From positions 1 through 51,944 of the forward strand of contig CAIVEI010000078.1 of NCBI GenBank assembly GCA_903904835.1: 51,944 nt of DNA. The letters are read 5' to 3'. A program made the translations under genes and the position numbers. Below are positions 18,214 to 26,665 of this stretch, piece after piece. Positions within the stretch are counted from its first letter, which is position 1, and each line of letters opens with the position of its first letter. The notes below the pieces were generated by a model, which saw nothing but the letters and a program-made list of their open reading frames with translations, searched no databases and was not told the origin of the DNA. This DNA comes from an uncultured Schlesneria sp. Its GTDB lineage: Bacteria; Planctomycetota; Planctomycetia; Planctomycetales; Planctomycetaceae.

Positions 18214-19356
18214 TTATCGCAAATACTTGACGACCTCAGCAATTCGACCGGCTGCTTCGTCGATTTCGTCGCGTGTATTGAGGCAACTTAACGTCAGACG
18301 GACTGCCGATCGATACAGTTCAGGAGCCAGTCCCATTGCGACAAGAATGGGGGTCGGCTCGATAGAACCGCTGGCACAGGCACTACCTAGCGAAGCCGCA
18401 ACCCCTTCAATATCCAATGCCACAAGCAACGCTTCACCATCGACACCAGGAAACGAGATGTTCAATGTATTCGGAAGCCGTGGAGCAAGTTGTCCGTTAA
18501 CAACCGCCGGTGCGGCGAGCGACAGAAGCCGCGCTTCCAGGTGATCTCGCAAACTTGTCACATAGGCGGTCCGTTCAGCCTGTCCCTGATTCCAGAGTTC
18601 CAAAGCTTTAGCCATACCCGCCACGAGAGGAACGGGCTCCGTCCCCGCTCGACGCCCCGATTCCTGAAGTCCACCCACCGAAAACCCGGGAGAAAGCTTT
18701 ACACCTTCTCGAACCAGCAATCCGCCAATTCCACGCGGTCCATGAAATTTGTGAGCCCCAAAACTGAGCGTTGTCGCGCCGAGCTGCCGAAAATTGACCG
18801 GAAGCTTTCCAACCGCCTGAACGCCGTCTAGATGCACGGCAAATCGCAATTCCTTTCCTCGCTCAATCAACGGCTCGACGTTCTGGATGACACCCGTTTC
18901 ATTATGAGCCAGAATGACGGCTGCCAGTCGGACGTCAGTCCAATCGAGTTCGGAGAAGCTCTTTCCGCTCAACCGCAGCAGTCCAGATCCATCAACGGGA
19001 ATTGTCTCCAACCTCCATCCTTGTCGCTCGCGCAAGCGGCACGCTTCCAGATTTGAGGGATGTTCACCCGGCGAAATCACAATTGTACCAGCTTGGTGCG
19101 GCGTCAGACCGAAGACAGCCAGGTTATTGGCCTCGGTCCCGCCACAGGTGAAGATCAATTCGGAGGGCTGGGCACCGAGGATGACCGCAATCTGTTCGCG
19201 GCTGTCTTCAAGGACGCGCCGAGCTTTACGGCCCAATCCATGACGGCTGCTCGGATTGCCGTACGATTCGCGCATGTGCCGCGAAACCGTATCGATCACT
19301 TCCGGTAACGGCTGCGTCGTCGCGTTATTATCGAGATAAATTTCAGGCAAGGTCAT
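18214..19356 (-). CDS. Cysteine desulfurase (NifS/IscS type)
   Basis: 380-aa pyridoxal-phosphate enzyme of the class V aminotransferase fold that removes sulfur from L-cysteine as a persulfide for iron-sulfur clusters or thio-cofactors. Features: YLDNNATT at the N-terminus, TCGGTEANN, AHNETGVIQ, the PLP lysine in FGAHKFHGPRG (about K203), and the sulfur-accepting cysteine in GSACASGS (about C327) on the catalytic loop. The short loop fits the NifS/IscS class rather than SufS. Start at 19356 is chosen because MTLPEIYLDNNAT matches the family; the ATG at 19377 would add seven residues. It overlaps the end of the LarA-like gene by 14 bp, so the pair is translated from one transcript. Confidence 0.92.
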   Translation of the reverse strand: MTLPEIYLDNNATTQPLPEVIDTVSRHMRESYGNPSSRHGLGRKARRVLEDSREQIAVILGAQPSELIFTCGGTEANNLAVFGLTPHQAGTIVISPGEHPSNLEACRLRERQGWRLETIPVDGSGLLRLSGKSFSELDWTDVRLAAVILAHNETGVIQNVEPLIERGKELRFAVHLDGVQAVGKLPVNFRQLGATTLSFGAHKFHGPRGIGGLLVREGVKLSPGFSVGGLQESGRRAGTEPVPLVAGMAKALELWNQGQAERTAYVTSLRDHLEARLLSLAAPAVVNGQLAPRLPNTLNISFPGVDGEALLVALDIEGVAASLGSACASGSIEPTPILVAMGLAPELYRSAVRLTLSCLNTRDEIDEAAGRIAEVVKYLR

Positions 19357-20614
19357 CAACCGCTCGCAAGTTTCCATTCGCGTCGAACGCCATTTCCTCA
19401 GGCTCGCTCAGACGCTCAAGATCGATTCGCCCCGATAATTCATCAAGATATTTTTCGCTGACCATGACATCTGCCAGATGCAGCGTATCCTTGATCTGAA
19501 TGACTTTTGCATTCGGTGGTTCAACCAACCCGCACGTGTGCAACGCCTGTGAGATTGCTTCGCGGTCCGTTTCATAGGCGATGGGGATCATCGCTGCCGT
19601 GGGATGCAGCCCGGTAATGCAATTGATGGCTGTAATCTTGCGATCAATCGCATCGGCCGTGCGTTGATTGGTAAACTCGCTGATCCCGATCCCCGTCGCG
19701 TTACCATGAGTCTCTTCCGTCAGCCCTCGGACGAAAATCCGTTTGCAACGAACCGTATCTCGGTCGGTGCCAGCGTGGTCATTGTACTTACGCCCGACCA
19801 CATTTGTGTCGAGACCTGTGCCACTGATGTTCTTACCAATTTGATCGATAATCAAGAGGTCTGCGACCGAGAACGGCAAACGGGGCAACCATTGGATCGC
19901 CAGCTTGAGAAGCTCCTTTTCGCGTTCAAGAAACCTCGCGGGGGGGACCGCTTCGATCAAGGCGGTTTCATCGTAGGCGTTCTCAACGATTGCCAGACCG
20001 CCGACGACACGGCACTTGGAAATCACCGAAGCGGCAACCGCAGTAATGATTTCCATAAAACTGTAATCAGCGATGGCTCGATGATAAATCTTGGCCCCTT
20101 CGTGCTTGCCGAGACCGATCAGCATCATCTTGTGCAGCCCCGATTCGACGTCGCCGACAAAGCCCGTATGGGGCTTCACTCGACCCACAATGAAAACGTG
20201 GTCTGCAAGCGAAGCATGCTTGTCGAAGTGGACAGGAATTCCTTGTGGCGTTCTGTCGACGATCACTGTCTCCATCGACGCACGAAGCTCACAACCCATT
20301 TTTTCAGCAGTGATACCGTAATGCTCAAGCAACTGAGTTTGTCCTGCGGCGGTTCCACCACCATGGCTTCCCATCGCGGGTACGATGAACGGCTTGGCAC
20401 CCGAACCTTTGATATGGTCGACGACTGCACGCGTAATCTGGCCGATATTAGCAATCCCTCGACTGCCTGCTGTGATCGCGACCGATTGACCAGGGCGAAT
20501 TTGCTCGTTCAATTTCAGTGAATCAAGCTGACGTGAAACTTCGCCAGAAATATCCGTAACACGACGGGCATCAAACGTTTGACGAAGCCGAAACATTCGA
20601 GGGAAAAGCAACAT
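19343..20614 (-). CDS. LarA-like (DUF2088) racemase-family protein
   Basis: 423-aa protein of the lactate racemase LarA family. LarA uses a nickel-pincer nucleotide cofactor to racemise a hydroxyacid by hydride transfer. Recognisable pieces are GQSVAITAGSRGI near residue 42, VPAMGSHGGGTAAGQ near 78 (where LarA has its substrate-binding loop) and GRVKPHTGF with a following GLHKMM near 144-166, corresponding to the PH...K region that carries the cofactor lysine in LarA. Spacing from H to K differs from Lactobacillus LarA (13 rather than 10 residues), so this is a divergent branch with unknown substrate. The ATG at 20614 has AGG seven bases upstream. It is the first gene of an operon with the cysteine desulfurase. 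No larB, larC or larE is in the window. Confidence 0.78.
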   Translation of the reverse strand: MLLFPRMFRLRQTFDARRVTDISGEVSRQLDSLKLNEQIRPGQSVAITAGSRGIANIGQITRAVVDHIKGSGAKPFIVPAMGSHGGGTAAGQTQLLEHYGITAEKMGCELRASMETVIVDRTPQGIPVHFDKHASLADHVFIVGRVKPHTGFVGDVESGLHKMMLIGLGKHEGAKIYHRAIADYSFMEIITAVAASVISKCRVVGGLAIVENAYDETALIEAVPPARFLEREKELLKLAIQWLPRLPFSVADLLIIDQIGKNISGTGLDTNVVGRKYNDHAGTDRDTVRCKRIFVRGLTEETHGNATGIGISEFTNQRTADAIDRKITAINCITGLHPTAAMIPIAYETDREAISQALHTCGLVEPPNAKVIQIKDTLHLADVMVSEKYLDELSGRIDLERLSEPEEMAFDANGNLRAVDDLA

Positions 20615-20960
20615 GAGAGGCCTGGTCCAGTCTTACTATCAATTTCAAAACAAAGGTAAAGTCAAACGACTTCGGGATCAAAAGTAAACGGGCTTTTGCT
20701 TTCGATCGTCGGACCGCCGGGTTGGAAACGACGCTCAGTGTCGAAACGGTATTATAAGTCCGTTTCCACCGAAACTCACGTCGTCTCGGATTGGAATTCC
20801 CTTCGAGCAGAATGCATTTCCGCGTGGTTTTTCGTATTTTCAAGATCAAACCGATTTCCTGTCACTTTCTGAACGATCGGTTTTGCGGATACAACAGTCG
20901 GTCCGGGATCTGAAAATCAAATCCTGGTTTGACTGATGGTGGAAAAGGATTCGGAAGACG
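20615..20960. other. Divergent intergenic region before ileS
   Basis: 346 bp between divergent genes (LarA-like protein and ileS). It is AT-richer than its surroundings and must hold both promoters. An inverted repeat, AAACCGAT at 20848-20855 with ATCGGTTT at 20876-20883, sits about 80 bp before ileS. I see no T-box leader (no specifier or antiterminator sequences) and no gene. Confidence 0.4.
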
Positions 20961-23900
20961 ATGTTTCAAAAAGTCGGTGATGCAGAGTTTGTGCAAGGCG
21001 AGCATGAGATCTTAAAGCTCTGGGATAAACAAAAGGTTTTCGCCAAGCTGCGACAGAAAATTTCCGGCAAAACTCCTTGGAGCTTTCTGGATGGGCCCAT
21101 TACGGCCAATAATCCGATGGGGGTCCATCATGCCTGGGGCCGCACGTACAAAGATACCTTTCAGCGCTACTGGGCCATGAACGGACGCGATCTGCGTCAT
21201 CAGAACGGATTTGACTGCCAGGGGCTGTGGGTCGAAGTTGAAGTCGAAAAGCAGCTGGGACTTGGCGCGAAAAGCCAGATCGAGTCCTACGGCATCGATA
21301 AATTTGTGCACACTTGCAAGCAACGAGTTCTCAAATACGCCGCCATTCAGACAGAACAGTCAATCCGACTGGGCTATTGGATGGAATGGGACGATCCCGA
21401 TCAGTTACGTCGACTTGCAGGCTCGATTGGCACTGATGAGATCGTCGAATTCACTCCGCCAAAGCAGCCTGAAACGGTGATCCGCGACACCGCCGAAGCG
21501 ATCGTCGCGAAACTCGGCAACCCCGACTGGGGCGGAAGCTACTTTACGTTCTCGACCGAGAACAACGAGACGATCTGGACTTTCCTGAAAAAATGCTTTC
21601 AGCGGGGCAAGGTCTATCGAGGCCACGACGTTATGCCGTGGTCGGGTCGTGGTGGAAGCGCCTACAGTCAGATGGAAGTTGCTGACGGACGAAAGCTGAC
21701 CGTCCATCGAAGTTGCTTCGTTCGATTCCCGGTCGTACTTGAGCACCAGGATGCGAACACACCCAACGAGAATAAAGAGTTTTTACTCGTCTGGACCACA
21801 ACTCCCTGGACGTTGACAAGCAATGTCGCAGCCGCTGTGAATCCCGACTTGGATTACGTCAAATTACGGGCGAAACGCGACGGCGCGGTCTATTATTTCG
21901 CGAAGGACAATCTCGATTTTCAGAGACTCGCAAAAGAGTTCAAAGAGGGATTCGGTCGGCCCGAATGGATGTGGCCTGCTGGAGTTCCAAAACTGAAAAC
22001 CATCGGCCAATTCTTCAAAGAAATTGGTGGCTACGAAATCGAAGGGACCATCAAGGGAGCGGAAATGATCGGTTGGCGGTATACCGGTCCATTCGACGAC
22101 TTGCCCGCTCAGAATGCGTTCGGTGGAGTTCCGCTCGATCCGCGTCTCGAAGGGAAGACCGGCGTTCTCTGCCATCGAGTAATCGATGGCGGGCGCGATT
22201 TCAAAGGAAGCCCGAACGTCGTCGCTGGTGAAGGGACCGGCATTGTCCACATCGCGCCCGGCTGCGGTGATACGGACCATCAACTGGGAATTGCGGCGGG
22301 AATCGTTGGAATCGCACCTCTTGGTGAAGATGGCCGTTTTATCGATGGGTTTGGAGAATTCACCGGCCGCGAAGCAACTGATCCGGCAACGATCGATCTC
22401 GTCCTGACCAGGCTCAAAGAGCGGCATTTACTCGTTGCTGACGAAAAGTACCCGCACATCTATCCGTTCTGCTGGCGAACGGGTGACGAACTGGTGTTTC
22501 GACTTGTCGACGAATGGTTCATCAATATGGACTGGCGTGACGAGATCATGGAGGTCACGGATAGGATCCGCTGGCTTCCCGACAGTATCCAGGGGGGCGA
22601 GCGCGAGCGAGAGTGGTTGACGAATATGCGGGACTGGATGATCTCGAAGAAGCGTTTCTGGGGTCTTGCGCTCCCGATCTGGATCAACCCGGATGATCCG
22701 ACAGACTTCGACGTGATCGGCTCGGTCGCCGAATTGAAAGAACGAGCGGTCGAAGGCTGGGCAGAATTTGAAGGACATACACCGCATAAGCCGTGGATCG
22801 ATCTGGTTAAGATCCGAAGTGAGAAAACCGGCGCGGTTTTGTCGCGGATTCCCGACGTCGGAAACCCCTGGCTCGACGCAGGGATCGTCTCGTTCAGCAC
22901 ACTGGGCTTTAACACTCATCCCGATTATTGGCGAAAGTGGTATCCCGCCGATCTGGTCACGGAGTGTTTTCCTGGTCAGTTCCGCAACTGGTTCTATTCG
23001 TTGCTCTCGATGGGAACGATGATGAACTGTGACCGCACTGATAATCCGGATGAAAAGAAGCCGTTCAAGACCCTGCTGGGGCATCGCCTGGTGATGAACG
23101 AAGCCGGCAAGCCAATGCATAAGTCGGATGGGACGGCGATCTGGTTTGAAGAAGCAGCAGAACAAATCGGCGTCGATACGATGCGTTGGATGTACCTGGC
23201 CCAGAACCCCGCCTCAGACCTGCGGTTTGGCACGAGGCATAAAGATCAGCCGGTCACCCTGGAAACGGTTAACGGCCCGACGAATATGACTATTGATGGA
23301 GTTTATACCAGCCTCGTCACCAGCACACCGGCTGACGAGACTCGCCGCATGGTTTTAATTCCGCTTTGGAACAGCTATGCCTTCTTCGTCAACTATGCTC
23401 GACTCGACGAATTTGACCCGCAAGCCCCTCAAATTCCCGTTGCCGAGCGGCCCGAGATCGATCGCTGGCTGCTTTCGAATCTGCAGGCACTTATCGGAGG
23501 TATGCGCGCGGCTCTGGAAAATTACGATACGCCAGAAGCTACCCGCCTCGCAGCCACCTTTATTGACGACCTTTCCTCCTGGTACATCCGGAGAAATCGT
23601 CGCCGATTCTGGCGATCGAAAGATGCCGGCGACCGGGACAAACTGGCTGCGTATCAGTCGCTGTACGAAGTGCTGGTCACGCTCACCAAACTGCTGGCAC
23701 CGATGATCCCGTTTTTAGCCGAGCGGCTTTATCAGAACCTCGTCGTTGCGGTGAGAACTGATGCCGACGACAAGGCACCTGAATCCGTTCACCTGTGCGA
23801 CTATCCGACACCGGACATGACAATCCTCGATCGCGACTTGAACGAAAGCATGGCCGCCGCACAAACCGTCGTTGCTCTCGGCCATAAGCTACGTGATGAA

Positions 23901-24581
23901 GCCGACCGCCGAGTCCGTCAACCGCTGCCGGAGCTGCGCGTCTCGACCAGTAATTTAGAACAACGTCACGCGATTGAACGGCTAAGCGATCTCGTTCGCG
24001 AAGAACTGAATGTCAAACAAGTGACGGTCTGCGACAGCCTGGCCGATATCGTCAAGTATGTTTACAAAGCCAACCTCAAGACTTTGGGTCCCAAGTACGG
24101 AAAATTGCTGAACCTCCTTCGTGAGAAGTTACCATCTGTCGACGCCGATCTCATGGCACCGATTCGTTTGGGTCAGTCGGTGACGGTGACGCTCGACGGC
24201 CACGAAATCAAGCTTGACCCGGAAGATGTCCAGGTCGGGACGGAACAGGCAACCGGCTGGGTCTGTGCCGATGATCGAGGCATTCAACTGGCATTATCAA
24301 CAGAACTGACCCCGGCCCTGCTTCGCGAAGGAATGGCTCGCGACTTCATTCGTCAGGTTCAACAGCTTCGAAAGGATGCAAACCTCGAAATCGAAAGCCG
24401 CATTCGCGTCTACTACGTTAGCGACGATCAGCAGATTGCAGAAATGCTGAATGAATGGGGCGACCTAATTCGAAGTGAAACTCTAGCAGAAAGCCTGAAT
24501 CAAACTTCGCAAATCGCTGATGGCGTTGATTCAGTCACCGTTGGGGAAGCGAAAGTGTCGATGTGGATTGAATCAGTCTGA
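20961..24581 (+). CDS. ileS: Isoleucyl-tRNA synthetase, divergent type
   Basis: 1206-aa class Ia aminoacyl-tRNA synthetase that attaches isoleucine to its tRNA. The order is standard: Rossmann catalytic core split by a large editing domain, an anticodon-binding helical domain and a C-terminal extension. The HIGH motif is replaced by HHAWG (residues 56-60), the usual GWDCHGLPVE by [14 protein letters not shown], and the KMSKS loop by PMHKSDG (about 718-724). The editing domain keeps [13 protein letters not shown], typical of IleRS. Length is that of the long IleRS forms rather than the 930-aa E. coli type. GGAAG lies just before the ATG. It is a single-gene unit. IleRS is favoured over ValRS or LeuRS by the editing-domain and core sequences, but specificity is inferred. 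Confidence 0.86.
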   Translation: MFQKVGDAEFVQGEHEILKLWDKQKVFAKLRQKISGKTPWSFLDGPITANNPMGVHHAWGRTYKDTFQRYWAMNGRDLRHQNGFDCQGLWVEVEVEKQLGLGAKSQIESYGIDKFVHTCKQRVLKYAAIQTEQSIRLGYWMEWDDPDQLRRLAGSIGTDEIVEFTPPKQPETVIRDTAEAIVAKLGNPDWGGSYFTFSTENNETIWTFLKKCFQRGKVYRGHDVMPWSGRGGSAYSQMEVADGRKLTVHRSCFVRFPVVLEHQDANTPNENKEFLLVWTTTPWTLTSNVAAAVNPDLDYVKLRAKRDGAVYYFAKDNLDFQRLAKEFKEGFGRPEWMWPAGVPKLKTIGQFFKEIGGYEIEGTIKGAEMIGWRYTGPFDDLPAQNAFGGVPLDPRLEGKTGVLCHRVIDGGRDFKGSPNVVAGEGTGIVHIAPGCGDTDHQLGIAAGIVGIAPLGEDGRFIDGFGEFTGREATDPATIDLVLTRLKERHLLVADEKYPHIYPFCWRTGDELVFRLVDEWFINMDWRDEIMEVTDRIRWLPDSIQGGEREREWLTNMRDWMISKKRFWGLALPIWINPDDPTDFDVIGSVAELKERAVEGWAEFEGHTPHKPWIDLVKIRSEKTGAVLSRIPDVGNPWLDAGIVSFSTLGFNTHPDYWRKWYPADLVTECFPGQFRNWFYSLLSMGTMMNCDRTDNPDEKKPFKTLLGHRLVMNEAGKPMHKSDGTAIWFEEAAEQIGVDTMRWMYLAQNPASDLRFGTRHKDQPVTLETVNGPTNMTIDGVYTSLVTSTPADETRRMVLIPLWNSYAFFVNYARLDEFDPQAPQIPVAERPEIDRWLLSNLQALIGGMRAALENYDTPEATRLAATFIDDLSSWYIRRNRRRFWRSKDAGDRDKLAAYQSLYEVLVTLTKLLAPMIPFLAERLYQNLVVAVRTDADDKAPESVHLCDYPTPDMTILDRDLNESMAAAQTVVALGHKLRDEADRRVRQPLPELRVSTSNLEQRHAIERLSDLVREELNVKQVTVCDSLADIVKYVYKANLKTLGPKYGKLLNLLREKLPSVDADLMAPIRLGQSVTVTLDGHEIKLDPEDVQVGTEQATGWVCADDRGIQLALSTELTPALLREGMARDFIRQVQQLRKDANLEIESRIRVYYVSDDQQIAEMLNEWGDLIRSETLAESLNQTSQIADGVDSVTVGEAKVSMWIESV

Positions 24582-24601
24582 CGGTCAGACAATTGCCGTC
24601 A
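24579..24601. terminator. Possible convergent hairpin
   Basis: TGACGG at 24579-24584 can pair with CCGTCA at 24596-24601 across an 11-base loop, and GTCTGAC-G-GTCAGAC overlaps it. The site spans both stop codons of the convergent ileS and kinase genes. There is no clear T-run and the stem is short, so this is a weak terminator candidate. Confidence 0.25.
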
Positions 24602-26035
24602 GGTCGATTTATTCCAGACGTCTTCCAGTGCCTTTCGGATGCTTCGCAGGGTGACCGGGTGCTCATAGAGGACCCGCGAGACGTCCGAATCGGCAACGGT
24701 TTCCTTGAGATCTGACTGCCCTTTGGAAAGCACAAGAACCACTGCCGTCCCGGACGGACGGCATGTGGTAACCGCTTTGTCAAAAAGCAACTTCGCGTCG
24801 TTTCCTAGGGTTTCACCCATCAGAACCAGACCTTTCGGCGGGTCTGATCGAAGTCTCGTCAAAGCGCGATCAAAATCTCGTAACAACAAAACGCGATACC
24901 CGTGTTTGGAAAAGTACTCGCGCAGTGAATCCTGTTGACGCACACGATCTTCAACACACAGGACTGTCGGAGAGAATTGTTTTGGTATCGGGACAACCAC
25001 CGAGTCATCGCTTGATGACGCGGGAGCGAGGCTTAACAGCACCGCACGCAAATCAGTTGCGACCGCTGCGGGTGTCTGATACCGCTCAGAAGGGCTGATA
25101 CGGAGCAACTTGTCTACGATTTTGGTGACCGCCAGCGGAAGTGACGGATCAACTTCTCGAATCGGTTGGATGTCGCGATATCTGCTGAACTGCCGTCGTT
25201 CATCCTTACTTTTGGTGGGGGGATACGGGTGCTTTCCCGTCAAAAGTTCGTAATAAATGGTACCTAGGAAGAACAGGTCACTTCGTGGATCGTTATCCGG
25301 TGCTCCGGTCCCCATTTCCAAGGTTGAGTATTCAACAGCTCGATCTACTTCTTCGTCAATTGAGCGTGAAGCAGCGTCCTGTCCTGCTAACCCAAAGTCC
25401 ACCAGCTTGGCAACGCCTTGTGCGCTCAACAATACATTGGTGAGTTTCAAGTCGCGGTGCGTCACACCGGTACTGAGCGCATAATCCAATCCCTGGGAAA
25501 TATCTAATACGTATCGAGTCGCTTCGAACGCCGAAAACTTTCCTCGAGCCTTGAGCAGTTCGCGGAGGTTTCCACCTTCGACGAACTCCATCGTCAGATA
25601 GTGCTGATTTCCCTCAGAGCCGACTTCGTAAATTGGCACAATATTTTTGTGCTTCAATCGTTTTCCGAGTTCTCCTTCACGTTTGAACAGAATCACCTTC
25701 CGAGGATCTTCCGCCCAGCGTGATCGAAGAACTTTTATGCCAACCATGCGCCCGTCATTGACTGAACACCCGCGAAAAACGCGAGCGAAACTGCCCGAGG
25801 CGTTGCGATAAAGGAGTTTGAATTTCCCCAATAACAATCCATCCAGATCACGCTTAGTCAGCTTGGCAACCTGGTATGGCGTTAGAACGTGCGCCGTTTC
25901 GAGTTCGTGAATCAAGCCGTCGATACTCTGACCACGTGACTGCAAACGAACCATGCACTGCTGGAGTTGCGATGCTTCGACCAGTTTTGACTGTAGCAGA
26001 TAATTCTGAAAGTTTTGAAGGCTCGAAAAATGCAT
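24599..26035 (-). CDS. Ser/Thr protein kinase with C-terminal pseudo-receiver
   Basis: 478-aa cytoplasmic-looking protein. Residues 1-70 form a helical segment without a known domain (SLQNFQNYLLQ, LTPYQVAKL), common before planctomycete kinases. The protein kinase domain follows (about 70-340): GIKVLR with the ATP lysine (about K101), catalytic HRDLKLTN (HRD at about 193-195), DFGLA (about 213) and SDLFFLG; the usual APE is TLE. After a linker comes a receiver-like fold (about 360-478). It begins VLCVEDR, but the phosphoacceptor aspartate after strand 3 is missing (LVLMGETLG) and the conserved lysine position reads YEHP, so it should not be phosphorylated normally. Start ATG at 26035 is preferred over 26053. 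It lies 105 bp after the STAS gene on the same strand. Targets are unknown. Confidence 0.88.
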   Translation of the reverse strand: MHFSSLQNFQNYLLQSKLVEASQLQQCMVRLQSRGQSIDGLIHELETAHVLTPYQVAKLTKRDLDGLLLGKFKLLYRNASGSFARVFRGCSVNDGRMVGIKVLRSRWAEDPRKVILFKREGELGKRLKHKNIVPIYEVGSEGNQHYLTMEFVEGGNLRELLKARGKFSAFEATRYVLDISQGLDYALSTGVTHRDLKLTNVLLSAQGVAKLVDFGLAGQDAASRSIDEEVDRAVEYSTLEMGTGAPDNDPRSDLFFLGTIYYELLTGKHPYPPTKSKDERRQFSRYRDIQPIREVDPSLPLAVTKIVDKLLRISPSERYQTPAAVATDLRAVLLSLAPASSSDDSVVVPIPKQFSPTVLCVEDRVRQQDSLREYFSKHGYRVLLLRDFDRALTRLRSDPPKGLVLMGETLGNDAKLLFDKAVTTCRPSGTAVVLVLSKGQSDLKETVADSDVSRVLYEHPVTLRSIRKALEDVWNKST

Positions 26036-26140
26036 TACTGGTTCAGTCCACAACCTTCTCGGTCATACCGGAAGAGGGAAATTTTTAATCCGTTCAGGCA
26101 AATGGATTGTTGGAACAACGTCCCATTTACGAATTTCTCA

Positions 26141-26530
26141 TTAGAACGCGACTTCCTTGATGTCGAACAGACTCTCAAGACGCGTCAGACGCAGCACTTC
26201 TCGGACATCCACCGAGGGATTGTAAAGTTCAACTCGCTGGACTCGACTTCGCAAAGATGTCAAAACGCCGAGCATTCCACTGGGAACTAAAGTGACCCCA
26301 GTAAGATCAAAAGCGAGTATCTTACATTTGTGCTCGTCGATCAGTTTAAACAACTGATCACGATAGGCTGCAATACAGACCTCATCGGGCACGTCCTGGC
26401 CACCAAATCCGACGACGGTCAGTTCCCCTGTCTGATAAATCTTGAGGACATTGGGATCCTTCAAGTCGCTCATTTTCAGCGCAGAATCGCCGATTGCGGA
26501 TTCATGGTCGTCGTGAATGCTGTCGCTCAT
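26141..26530 (-). CDS. STAS domain protein (anti-sigma factor antagonist-like)
   Basis: 129-aa protein whose residues about 30-125 form a STAS domain, the fold of SpoIIAA and RsbV. These proteins bind or release anti-sigma kinases depending on phosphorylation of a serine. The core reads ILAFDLTGVTLVPSGMLGVL, where the serine of PSGML occupies the phosphorylation position. The first 28 residues are acidic and probably disordered. The ATG at 26530 has GAGGA eight bases upstream; the longer frame to 26653 has no support. It precedes the kinase gene in the same direction. It may instead be one of the many stand-alone STAS proteins with partners elsewhere; no anti-sigma kinase of the HATPase type is in the window. 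Confidence 0.85.
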   Translation of the reverse strand: MSDSIHDDHESAIGDSALKMSDLKDPNVLKIYQTGELTVVGFGGQDVPDEVCIAAYRDQLFKLIDEHKCKILAFDLTGVTLVPSGMLGVLTSLRSRVQRVELYNPSVDVREVLRLTRLESLFDIKEVAF

Positions 26531-26665
26531 CGTGAGGATCCTCGATCCGAATAAATTGCAAAATTCAAAAACTTTTGCGAAACATCGCTGACTATACCGC
26601 CTGCCAACGGCGTTCGCCAGATGATACTGATCAAAAATCTGCCCGAAAACCAAACAGATTGACGG

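Noticed and set aside
19604-20521. 305-codon open frame on the plus strand
   Set aside because: It is antisense to the LarA-like gene, which has clear family motifs; the plus-strand translation is not protein-like.
20615-20960. T-box riboswitch ahead of ileS
   Set aside because: No T-box sequence, specifier loop or antiterminator could be found by eye.
22428-23165. 245-codon open frame on the minus strand
   Set aside because: Antisense to ileS, with composition expected from a complementary frame.
24599-26035. Kinase plus response regulator as a two-component system
   Set aside because: No histidine kinase is present and the receiver-like part lacks the acceptor aspartate.
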